DNA of 64,000 bases from Clytia hemisphaerica. Taxonomy: Eukaryota > Cnidaria > Hydrozoa > Leptothecata > Clytiidae. The notes under the pieces were generated by a model. That model had not been told where the DNA came from. It worked only from the letters and a program-made list of their open reading frames with translations, and made no database searches. Below are positions 54,701-63,059 of the stretch, piece after piece. The number at the start of each line of letters is the position of its first letter. The first letter of the stretch is position 1. The translations under genes and the position numbers were made by a program. The stretch is from positions 1,087,068 to 1,151,067 of the forward strand of contig CACVBU010000743.1 of assembly GCA_902728285.1 (NCBI GenBank). The letters are read 5' to 3'.

Positions 54701-57700
54701 AGTTGGCCGGCCTTAATTATCACTCGACTGGCAAACGAGATATTTCGAACTGCGAAACAATTACTTTCTTTTACAGTGAAGGGCCGAGATCGGAGTGATT
54801 TTTTACAGGACTAAAGCCATCCGAAGAAACAATGCATTTGATAGATCCAAGATACCTTTTAACTATTACAGAAGACAGGATAATATTTTTGAAATCAATA
54901 CACCTTTTCGACCGTAGCCGCCAATTGCCGCGTGGGCATTTTTTTGTCCGTTTTACCACCCTAAAACCGTCCCAGTCTTTTTTTCACACCTATAGACAAT
55001 AGAAAAAGGATTTAAAAAAGGATTGGATCGAGCTTAGGGGGATAATTGAATAATAAATCGGCACGTGCCTGACCGCGCGACTACGGTCAAAAGGGTGTAT
55101 AGATATTTGATAGCCTGGTTGAAAAAGGTCAGCAAAAAACTAAAAATTAACAAAAGAACTTTCACTGCGTATAAATACCTGTTGCAAGAGACAACATCGT
55201 TCACACTGACAAAGTGGATGACACAACTGCGCAGAGATGTCAACATTGTTTAGATCCTCGTAAACTGTTTCTCCTGATGTGATAGCGCCACTACTTTCTA
55301 TTGGTTGTGTGCTCTTTTGTGGAAGTCCCAACTTTGTTCGGACCTTTTCAAATGAAAGAGAAAAAGATAAAAATGATGATAACTTACAATTTACATTAGA
55401 ATCATGGTGAGATAAACAGAACCACAGAGTGCAAAAGAAAATTCGAAAAAAAAAATCGAGAATTTACAATACACTGCATTGCCTGAAGATAGCGCCAACA
55501 AAAAACTTTTAACTTTTTAACCTTTTCCCTTTTCAATAAAAGCAGCCATTATCTGTTTATTATTCCAATTTTTTCTTACTCTTTGAAACTGCAGTTTTTA
55601 AATAACTTCCGAATAGCCCGATTCCGCACGTGATTGCAAAATATATCATTTATTTTTATGAATTAATCTCGTTGCTTGAGCTTCGGTGAAATTTGTTTCA
55701 AATCGTGCTAACTCACCCTTTAGAGAATCACCGTGGCTTTGTTTTTACGAGTTTAAAGTAGCCTGTGACCGCAGTCAGAAGCGACCCGAAGGCTTCTCTT
55801 TCGATAGCTATCTACCCGAAGGTAGGGGAGGGCGCCACTCTTTCTCCCTGGATTGCTCCACTTACCCTCGATTCTTCTCTTTAATTGCTGAGCATCAAGC
55901 AGAGAGGCATCAAGTACCATTTTGTTGGAAATCTTTGGTATGACCCGGATGGGGGTTGAACCCACAACCTTGCGTATCGTAGCCGGATGCTCTTCCACTG
56001 CAATACGGTCGCTTGAGTTAACGAAAATTAACGAAAAAGAAGATTTAGAAGAAAAAGAAGGAAAAAAGTTTACCGTAGCTTCATCACCATTGGCTGCTGC
56101 TTTCAAAAGGGTTGTGACCTAAAAAAACAGAGAATATAGAAAATATACAAGCTAAGTGGAACAAATCAGAAAATCTTCCCCGAAAATTTTACCTGCGGGG
56201 AAATATCCCCGGAACTAAACACAGGGGATGTCTCGCAGACCCTTTAGGACTTTCTCAGCCAGTGGGTGGTAAATATAACGGACTGAAACTCGATGGGGAT
56301 TGGTATTCCCATATCTTTTATGACCAGGGATTCAAATTCTTTTTGTGGGAAAAATAGCATAACATTTTGCAGTGACGATGAGTTTATTTGATTATTTTCA
56401 GTGGGGACAAAAATTGTAGCATGATTTTCAACAGGAACGATGAAGACGGTGTAACTAACCAAAGACAAAAACCAAGCTTTTTTTTCGCAAGAGCCCTCCT
56501 AGCATATTCTCGATTCTCTTTAGATCTCTTTTGTTAGCGTGTCAACAAAAAACGCTATGTAATGGTTCCTTATCCAATCTTGAATAACAGAGCATGGGAA
56601 GAGACAGGGGAGAAAAAAGCGAATCTTAAAGGTGATAAAGGTGATTGTAAGTTGTCAGCTCCAAGATTAAAAAGGTATTTTATTGAAAGTGACTTTCCTT
56701 ACTTATGACCGTCCCTATCACATGTAAGCGCTCAACTCCAAGACCGTTGGTTGAGATCGAATTAGAGAGAGTGAACCACCATTTTACCTCTTTTCGTTTT
56801 CGACTAGTACTTGGTGAATCGGGAGGAATGACACCAGTCTTCAATGAACTCTCTTCTGCTATCCTTCTCTGAAACAAAAGAAAGGAAACAAAATTATCAA
56901 CGAACAATTAAAACACATTTTGGTTCTTTAATAGTCTACACAATAGACAGCTCCATACTTTTAGACCTTACACCATATTAAGATTAGGAGTTTTACGCTC
57001 GAAACGAAGGAAGATAGACGTAGCCTAGTTCTTAAATGGCTCGTATTCCTTTGATTTCATACATGCAAATGCTAAAGTCAATTCCTTTTTTGAAATATAA
57101 AAAAACTTAGAGGCTTTGTTTTTAAATAAGAGTGATATCGTTTGCTTACTCATCAATTTTAATTCACAAGCTAGTTCACATTGAATTGACACGGATGTGG
57201 ACCAAGATTAGTCAGTAGAAAAACATTTTTTGTTTATATCAGCATAATAACAATAGACAGACACTGTCCTGATATGAAATACGTTTCTGATATGAAACGG
57301 GAACACTTATGTAAAAATAAAAAGTTTGAAAGTAAGGCTGTTATATGGCTTTTTAAAGTTGGAGTTATCTTGCTAAAAACTGAATACTTGTACTATAATA
57401 AAGTTGAGTATATCGATTTTTGCTTAAGGTTAAGTCAAAAGATTTGGATAATTTGCTCAGCACCATATAAAAAATCAGATCAATGATAAAAACTAGATAT
57501 GATAAAATAAACCCACTTATTTACATCTAAAAACGCGGAATTGAAAGGAAAATTCATTGACAGATTTCGTAAATACAGGTAAATATGACAAGTGAAAAAA
57601 TAAAAAAGCGCTAAATTTAATCCGTCATTCTAAATGCAGCACAAAACGTTACCACAAAGCTTGCTTACTTACGCTTTGGGAAAGATCGAAAATTCCACTC

Positions 57701-58445
57701 AATGTCAATCCAATGTGAAAATGCTTGTAAATTAAAATTGACGAGTAAGCAAACGATATCACCTTATTTAAAAACAAAACCTTTAATTTGCCTTTCACTG
57801 AAAGGTTAAGACAGGTGCTCTCTAATAAAAACAGATCGACACCCGGTCGTTCAGGTAGGCTAGATTACTTTTGTCACGAACCTCTGAATCAGGCGATGGT
57901 GGCAAATAAACATAGCCGTCCTCTTTTGATTCATCGTTCGTGTCCCGCAAGAAGATCTCACGAACCTGAAAATAAATTGTTCTGTTACAGAAAACTTTCG
58001 ATAGAGAAAGGGATAAACAAAATTGGTACCGGGTATGTGTACTGACTTGAGTTTCTTAAATTTTTTTAAGTCGGTATGTTTAAATGAACCCTCGAAGTCT
58101 CACGTAATGATTAAACAAAAAATTTTCAAAAGTCCCTCGACCTACATGAATTCTAAAAAATTTCCACTGGTATAATGTAATGAGCAGGAAAAATACTTTA
58201 AAAAATCAAGTCAACTATCATCAAAACAAACTGAAAAATCAAAAAAAGTCAACGCAGGATTTTAATAATCTTGAGCTTTAGCTTTCGCTATAACCATAAC
58301 CAAATCTAGATTCAAAAAAAATGAATGCTTCTACGAGTCAACAAACAAACCTTATTGTTCATGGCGCATTCCATTGGGTTTTCATGCTTCTTGTTCTTTA
58401 AGTCTTTTGAGGCACCACATTTCAGTAATAGATACACCAAACGAC
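39722..58445 (-). CDS. ANKRD27: ANKRD27/VARP-like protein, C-terminal half, at least 13 exons
   Basis: VARP is an endosomal scaffold and Rab21 GEF that binds retromer through VPS29, and VAMP7. Minus-strand exons in transcript order: 58351-58445, 57882-57965, 56788-56868, 56074-56118, 55179-55343, 54904-54960, 54309-54509, 53867-53986, 51825-51886, 43484-43580, 43103-43196, 42155-42449, then a last exon from about 40418 to 39722. All but the last junction keep frame. The first exon ends an ankyrin block; 55179-55343 carries CHPLCQCERC, the zinc-fingernail that binds VPS29 in VARP. Exons 54309 to 43580 encode four to five ankyrin repeats (ALHVASLHGN, TPLHLACQYN, TALHFTCSNGH, TPLHDAA), as in the VARP second ankyrin domain. 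The tail is acidic with a 10-residue repeat. The VPS9 domain is not in the window. The TAA stop overlaps an AATAAA. Confidence 0.85.
40115..40275 (-). repeat. 30-bp coding repeat (10-residue units) in the ANKRD27 tail
   Basis: Five to six units of ten residues such as NLSRVPKEMN, DLSRLPDQTD, GLSRSPTKIG and DLPRLPKPTG. At the DNA level GAGACAAAT recurs every 30 bases. The pattern is absent from the vertebrate protein as far as I know. It could be a short linear motif repeated for avidity; that is inference. Confidence 0.75.
40570..40830. repeat. Decayed relative of the 26988-27250 element
   Basis: It contains four to six ACCCCCCGGACA units (reverse of GTCCAGGGGT) and ends ATCTGGAAGAGCC, like the TIR of 26988-27250. 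The left terminus GGGCGGAGAATATAAC is decayed. It sits in the last intron of the ANKRD27-like gene. Confidence 0.65.
41777..41993 (+). repeat. Short version of the TTAA/AGG(C/T)TTTG element
   Basis: It begins TTAA|AGGCTTTGTTTTTTAA and shares about 215 bp (GTTTGCTTACTCATC, TGAAACGGGAACACTTATG) with 48403-48627 in reverse and with the left part of 57111-57782. The right end is AAAATAAAACCTT. Confidence 0.7.
43657..45436 (+). mobile_element. 5'-truncated non-LTR retrotransposon (reverse transcriptase fragment)
   Basis: The reverse transcriptase palm and thumb region is recognisable: FVDLSAAFDH with the first catalytic Asp (about 44150), TGVRQGGTESPNLFNLYIDF (about 44310-44370), and the YADD box at about 44540 (GYADDLVLY). 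A C-terminal part runs to the stop at about 45306. Frame changes near 44390, 44640 and 45050 make it a dead copy. The endonuclease part is missing, as expected of 5' truncation. It ends in an (ATT)n tail at 45420-45436. It lies antisense in an ANKRD27 intron, starting within about 80 bp of an exon. I do not assign the clade. Confidence 0.88.
45312..45329. repeat. Perfect 18-bp palindrome in the retrotransposon 3' UTR
   Basis: CTATAGGGGCCCCTATAG lies just after the stop codon of the retrotransposon. It may be part of a 3' UTR RNA stem recognised in retrotransposition, which is inference only. Confidence 0.6.
45437..47302. other. ANKRD27 intron sequence upstream of the nested carrier gene
   Basis: No exon or clear repeat was recognised. 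It should contain the promoter of the SLC25A29-like gene, but no convincing TATA or initiator could be picked. Confidence 0.35.
47303..50853 (+). CDS. SLC25A29: Mitochondrial carrier, SLC25A29-like (basic amino acid carrier group), four exons
   Basis: Exons 47303-47336, 47968-48011, 49281-49364 and 50140-50853 join in frame to 291 residues, close to the roughly 300 of human SLC25A29. The three carrier signatures Px[DE]xx[KR] are PFDTVK (residues 21-26), PMELVK (112-117) and PTDVIK (221-226). The MALDF start and GHPFDTVK-VRLQ are typical of the SLC25A29/A45/A47 branch. Such carriers swap basic amino acids, or in related members carnitine or ornithine, across the inner mitochondrial membrane. 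The usual Arg-Glu/Asp at substrate contact site II reads Arg-Cys (LVRCLNSFG, about residues 171-179), so the substrate may differ. The gene sits wholly inside an ANKRD27 intron on the opposite strand. AATAAA occurs at about 51334. Confidence 0.88.
47672..47903. mobile_element. 230-bp inverted-repeat element in carrier intron 1
   Basis: CGAGTTTATGTATTCGAGAT on the left mirrors ATCCTCCGATACATAAACTCG on the right, with further pairing through CGAGGG...CCCTCG and CGGTA...TACCG. GTAAT occurs outside both ends, a possible but imperfect duplication. Confidence 0.6.
48203..48334. repeat. 132-bp hairpin
   Basis: AGATTACATCATTTTTCCTA on the left is the reverse complement of the right end at 48315-48334. 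Inside, GGAATTTGACCCCTG pairs with CAGGGGTCAAATTTC. It is a compact snapback repeat in carrier intron 2. Confidence 0.7.
48403..48627 (-). repeat. Short version of the TTAA/AGG(C/T)TTTG element, reverse copy
   Basis: It matches 41777-41993 in reverse and the arms of 57111-57782. Landmarks are CATAAGTGTTCCCATTTCAT and GACGAGTAAGCAAACGATAT. It lies in carrier intron 2. Confidence 0.7.
49623..50081. mobile_element. TIR element with TA duplication, host of a TTAA element
   Basis: Ends CCTTATTACACGAATA and TATTCGTGTAATAAGG are flanked by TA at 49621-49622 and 50082-50083. The first seven bases, CCTTATT, match the termini of the 24034-24399 element, hinting at a shared transposase. It lies in carrier intron 3. 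Confidence 0.75.
49666..49968. mobile_element. 303-bp snapback element with TTAA duplication, nested
   Basis: It begins AGGGATAATCAGATGGTC and ends GACCATCTGATTATCCCT, flanked by TTAA at 49662-49665 and 49969-49972. Arms of about 125 bp are almost identical and leave a short loop, so nearly the whole element folds back. Confidence 0.88.
51887..52054. other. ANKRD27 intron before the 52-kb array
   Basis: Short AT-rich intron sequence with no recognised feature. Confidence 0.3.
52055..53335. repeat. Composite tandem array (units A and B)
   Basis: Unit A (about 165 bp; TTACTTCAGCCACATTTTAG, GCCAAAAATCAGGAAAAACT) starts near 52070, 52387, 52550, 52875 and 53045. Unit B (about 160 bp; GGCATTGCTATTTTGTATC, AATGAGCCAATCCC) follows the first, third and fifth A. 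The order is A-B, A, A-B, A, A-B, a higher-order pattern. It lies in an ANKRD27 intron, and short open frames inside are artefacts. Confidence 0.88.
53497..53756. mobile_element. 260-bp inverted-repeat element with 76-bp arms
   Basis: The left arm 53497-53574 (AATACACTCTTCTCGAGATG) is mirrored almost perfectly at 53681-53756, with a spacer of about 105 bp. No target duplication was recognised. It lies in an ANKRD27 intron. Confidence 0.75.
55942..56018 (-). repeat. tRNA-Arg-like sequence
   Basis: On the minus strand a D arm (GCAGTGGAAGAGC), a possible ACG anticodon loop (CTACGAT) and a fully paired T arm (GTGGG-TTCAACC-CCCAT) are present. Only four acceptor pairs form (GACC/GGTC) and the anticodon stem is broken. 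Pseudogene or SINE head in an ANKRD27 intron. Confidence 0.5.
56205..56455. repeat. Diverged second copy of the 36180-36492 element
   Basis: It shares TAACGGACTGAAACTCGATG, GGGGATTGGTATTCC and TTTTCAGTGGGGACAAAAAT with 36180-36492 in the same order. Termini are decayed. It lies in an ANKRD27 intron. Confidence 0.75.
57111..57782. mobile_element. 672-bp TIR element with TTAA-type duplication (full-length version)
   Basis: Arms of about 85 bp start AGGCTTTGTTTTTAAATAAG and end CTTATTTAAAAACAAAACCT. Flanks are TTAG (left, mutated) and TTAA (right, 57783-57786). Shorter relatives are at 41777-41993 and 48403-48627. No transposase is encoded. Confidence 0.82.
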
Positions 58446-58481
58446 CTATGGAGTAAGGGAAAAGAAGGTCAGTTATGGTGG

Positions 58482-59790
58482 TCAAAGCAAAGTGATAGCG
58501 CCTTTAGGGGTATCAAACCCTCTGAGTCAATACTTAGTAGAAACTTTTGACTGAAAGAAAGGCAAAACTCATAGGCTCAAACAAAGCAAAGCAAAGTGAT
58601 AGTGCCTTTAGGGGTATCAAACCCTCTGGGTCAATACTTAGTAGAAACTTTTGACTGAAAGAAAGGCAAAACTCATAGGCTCAAACAAAGCAAAGCAAAG
58701 TGATAGTGCCTTTAGGGGTATCAAACCCTCTGGGTCAATACTTAGTAGAAACTTTTGACTGAAAGAAAGGCAAAACTCATAGGCTCAAACAAAGCAAAGC
58801 AAAGTGATAGTGCCTTTAGGGGTATCAAACCCTCTGGGTCAATACTTATAGTAGAAACTTTTGACTGAAAGAAAGGCAAAACTCATAGGCTCAAACAAAG
58901 CAAAGCAAAGTGATAGTGCCTTTAGGGGTATCAAACCCTCTGGGTCAATACTTAGTAGAAACTTTTGACTGAAAGAAAGGCAAAACTCATAGGCTCAAAC
59001 AAAGCAAAGCAAAGTGATAGTGCCTTTAGGGGTATCAAACCCTCTGGGTCAATACTTATAGTAGAAACTTTTGACTGAAAGAAAGGCAAAACTCATAGGC
59101 TCAACAAAGCAAAGCAAAGTGATAGTGCCTTTAGGGGTATCAAACCCTCTGGGTCAATACTTAGTAGAAACTTTTGACTGAAAGAAAGGCAAAACTCATA
59201 GGCTCAAACAAAGCAAAGCAAAGTGATAGTGCCTTTAGGGGTATCAAACCCTCTGGGTCAATACTTAGTAGAAACTTTTGACTGAAAGAAAGGCAAAACT
59301 CATAGGCTCAAACAAAGCAAAGCAAAGTGATAGTGCCTTTAGGGGTATCAAACCCTCTGGGTCAATACTTAGTAGAAACTTTTGACTGAAAGAAAGGCAA
59401 AACTCATAGGCTCAAACAAAGCAAAGCAAAGTGATAGTGCCTTTAGGGGTATCAAACCCTCTGGGTCAATACTTATAGTAGAAACTTTTGACTGAAAGAA
59501 AGGCAAAACTCATAGGCTCAAACAAAGCAAAGCAAAGTGATAGCGCCTTTAGGGGTATCAAACCCTCTGGGTCAATACTTAGTAGAAACTTTTGACTGAA
59601 AGAAAGGCAAAACTCATAGGCTCAAACAAAGCAAAGCAAAGTGATAGTGCCTTTAGGGGTATCAAACCCTCTGGGTCAATACTTATAGTAGAAACTTTTG
59701 ACTGAAAGAAAGGCAAAACTCATAGGCTCAAACAAAGCAAAGCAAAGGGATAGTGCCTTTAGGGGTCTCTACCCCTCTGGCACTGGGTCA
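58482..59790. repeat. 104/106-bp tandem array, about 12 copies
   Basis: Each unit starts AAAGCAAAGCAAAGTGATAG and carries CTTTAGGGGTATCAAACCCT. Copies differ almost only by a TA insertion (CTTAGTAG versus CTTATAGTAG) and a few point changes; the last copy is diverged. It lies directly upstream, in transcript sense, of the first recognised ANKRD27 exon. Confidence 0.95.
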
Positions 59791-60415
59791 ATACTTTTAC
59801 ATCAACCATCAAATACTGCCGAATTCTTTCTTTACCCTCCAGCCTTCAACCCATCTCTTTTTTAGAGTGCTATGGGATATTTCTAAATTTTTCACACTAA
59901 TAAATAATATTATAGTAAATTTAGTAGAAACTTTTGACTGGGAGAGAGGCAAAATTCATAGGTCCTTAGTTACCCTCGGCAACAGAAATAATTGCTTTTG
60001 AGTTTCCACAGAAAGGGAAAAACTTTTGCCAAGTTATTAAAAAGTTCGAATTGATAAAAAGTTCGAATTAGAGATCTTCATCACTTGCAAAAATACAACC
60101 ACAATTTTTGAGAAGGCGATACAGTTGACATTCGCTAAATTGAACTGGAACGGGAAATCTAATTCGCTTGAATTACAGAGAGATTCAAATTATAGAAAGC
60201 ATTTTAGGAGTGGTTCTGGGGACCGAACATAAGTTCGAATTATAGAAAGATTCGATGATTCGAATAATATTAAGTTCGAATAAGAGAGAGTTCACCGTAT
60301 TAAGTGTACATTGACCGCATTGTTTGAAATCATGAGTCCAATCAACCAACCCAGTTAACGCCGTCGAATAGCTGTAGTACAGAGCTTGCTTGAATGAATT
60401 ATAAAATTCGACCCA

Positions 60416-60501
60416 GGTTGAAGATTCCTCTCCAGCCCCTTGGGGCTTTAAGCCTAATGGGTTGTTTAGAGCCCCAAGGGGCTGAAGAGGAATCTTCAAC
60501 C
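60416..60501. repeat. 86-bp hairpin
   Basis: GGTTGAAGATTCCTCTCCAG and AGCCCCTTGGGGCTTTA on the left pair with TAGAGCCCCAAGGGGCT and GAAGAGGAATCTTCAACC on the right. The loop is about 16 bases. An outer CTTGCTTGA/TCAAGCAAG pair lies beyond it, so it may be the centre of a small foldback element. Confidence 0.75.
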
Positions 60502-61188
60502 TTTCTCAAGCAAGAAAAAGTGAAGCCTTAAGTTTGCCCCGCGTTTAAAATGCTAAATCGAATCTAGTTTTTCCTTTGTTTTCGCACGATATGTTTTTCA
60601 GAATCAGGCGATGGATTTTACTTTCTCTACTTTCAATCTGGCGTTTGTGTGAAAACCACGCGTGTCACTCGTTTTGGTTTTGATGGGCTTCATTTCTCAT
60701 CCAAGAATTTTAGATCAAGCCCCTTTCGGGGCTTTGTAATCAATGGAAATACCTACTGTGGGCAATGCAATAGAATCTATAAAAATTGACCACAACAATT
60801 GATTTAAAAATACAATCTCCTAATTACTTTTAGTTTTATACATCCGCACAGCTTGATATTAGCTTAAGCGCTATTTATCTTTAGAATAATCATTCTATTA
60901 ACAAGAAAATCCGATTAAAGATTACTAGTTATAATCAAGAAAACTATCCATAAAAATAAGAGCTATTTTGATTATAGAGGTATTTTGATTACCATGTAGG
61001 CATGGAAAGAAAAAAAACATGGGAAAATAGATGGGGTTTAAAAAAGGAATCGATTGAATAGATGGTGATATTATAATCAAATAGTATGATAATGTAAACC
61101 AAGTCTATGAATCATTTTGAGAATGTACTCTATCTTGTGGTAGTATGACTCTGATGGGGCCTACACTGCACGCATCACCTCTGATATG

Positions 61189-61236
61189 TTTTGATATAGG
61201 GGATCTTATACACGATACGCGTCCCCTATATCAAAA
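61189..61236. repeat. 48-bp hairpin
   Basis: TTTTGATATAGGGGA and TCCCCTATATCAAAA are perfect 15-bp inverted arms with an 18-base loop containing ACGATACGCG. Confidence 0.7.
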
Positions 61237-63059
61237 TCAATTTTGGAGATGTCTAGATGGGTTCGCAAGATGTTTGAGGTTTAGTATTTTCAGGTAGGAG
61301 AGTTAGACCTAAAAAACGGGCAATTGAACTTCCAATATACTCTTTTTATATATTAGAACAATCTTATTAGAACAATGAAGCTCCTAAATAATTTTAGATC
61401 AGTCATAAAAAAAAAAACCTGAATTTTCAGTTGAGGGTCAATTAGCAAATAAAAGGGTTTAAAATACTTTGACTTTACCTTCAAAATAAAAACGGAGAAG
61501 AACAATTTCAGGGTTAATGTGCCGAACAAGTTAAAGCAGATCCTCGAAAAAAGTTTACTGGTTTTAATAAAAAAAGAGTATATTTGAACTTCGATATTTG
61601 ATAGTTATGGAATATAATAATTGGACTGTGCGCCGAGTTTGGTAAAAGGGCAAGTAATGGATAGAATCGAAACTTTATCTGTGTCAGTGTATCCAGAAAA
61701 AAAGGCAAATATTTCATGTAAAAGTAAAATCCTAAATGCTCAGGTAAAGCTTACATGGTCAGAATATGTTGATATTGGTTATTTTAGCAATTTACTAAAT
61801 TCAAAATTAGAGCAAGAATAATATTTTCAGTATTGCTACTTTACCTGATCCGATATTTCGAATTTTGGAATTGGTATATGACTTCCAGGCTATATTGCCA
61901 GCCTAGCTGGACCTTTCGTAATTTTGAGTTTTAATCCTTAGCCCACGAGGGACGCGTATACGTGTCCTGAGAGAGAGTCTTCTTTGAGCTCAGATTCCAA
62001 GCTATGTTTTAATACTGAAAGGATCATGTTATTATTTTCGGAAAGAGAATAAAAAGTCCTTTCCGAAAAGTATCGGGGTCATAAGGTTTGGATATAACGA
62101 AATTACAAAACAAACGTCTGAAAACTAAAAAAGCTTTAAGTGTTTTAAAGATATGTTAAGTGTTTTGATATTTTATGACAACAAAGTTATCTTTTAACTA
62201 CCCTGTAAGTTTTTACCTTTTGATTTAATATTTTCACTTGAATTTTTACGTTTTAGTACCTCGACCACCTCTCCCCGGTAACAACCTATACTTGGCACTT
62301 TTGGTTTATAACCTTGAACTTGGGTAGGTTTCTCTGACTAAAACTGATTCCAATGTCCCTTTGATAATTTGTCTGATAATATTGAGTACAATTTTTGGCT
62401 GGATAGAAGTTTTAGTAGCTAAAAAGCACCAACTAAAACCCTAATTTTTCAACCTTTAGAAAAAGGGTCAAAATTTAGATTTTTCGCATGAATGTAAAGA
62501 TGCAATAATTTTCAAAAGTAATCATACCATTTGACTGATTTTGTCTTATTTGAAACCAAACTATATAAAAAACAAGTTTTGGTATGGAAAAATTGGGAAA
62601 TTTGATGAGGTTTTTGAAGAAAATCTTTAGCATAACAAGAAAATAGATTCAATTAGCTTACCAAAAATGTATACTGTAGACTAACTTCAGTTCAGATGAT
62701 GTCTCATTAAAAAGATATTATATTATTATACTAATACCATTCTCGTAAAACGTCCAATTTTGAAACAAATTGAAAATATTGTTCCCTAGCCCGTCCTCTA
62801 TCAAATGAAACAAAAAATTTTCGTTTTTGATGTTTTTTTGATTGCCGATGCCGTCATCGATGACGTTATTTTTGAGCTATTTTCCTTTATAGCTTCTCAA
62901 ATATTGATTTTCAGATATGTTGTGATATATTTTGGAATCCTTGGATAAATATCTTTCATTTTGAGCCATATTCCATATTTGAGCTTCTTATTGGTCAGCC
63001 CCGATGACCCTTCAAATCCCTTTTTTCCAGCCGCCGCCGCAACTTAAAAGTTTGGTTTT

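Larger units (their letters stand above)
59791..63059. other. Region upstream of the first recognised ANKRD27 exon
   Basis: No ankyrin, VPS9 or other exon was recognised, so the missing N-terminal exons are probably beyond the window or too short to see. GTTCGAATTA words recur at 60040-60290. Two strong hairpins lie at 60416-60501 and 61189-61236. Confidence 0.4.

Noticed and set aside
60185-60499. 104-residue open frame on the minus strand
   Set aside because: It overlaps the 60416-60501 hairpin, has no family resemblance and no splice context.
61621-61821. Possible N-terminal exon of the ANKRD27-like gene
   Set aside because: It is on the wrong strand, and neither strand here encodes ankyrin or VPS9-like sequence.
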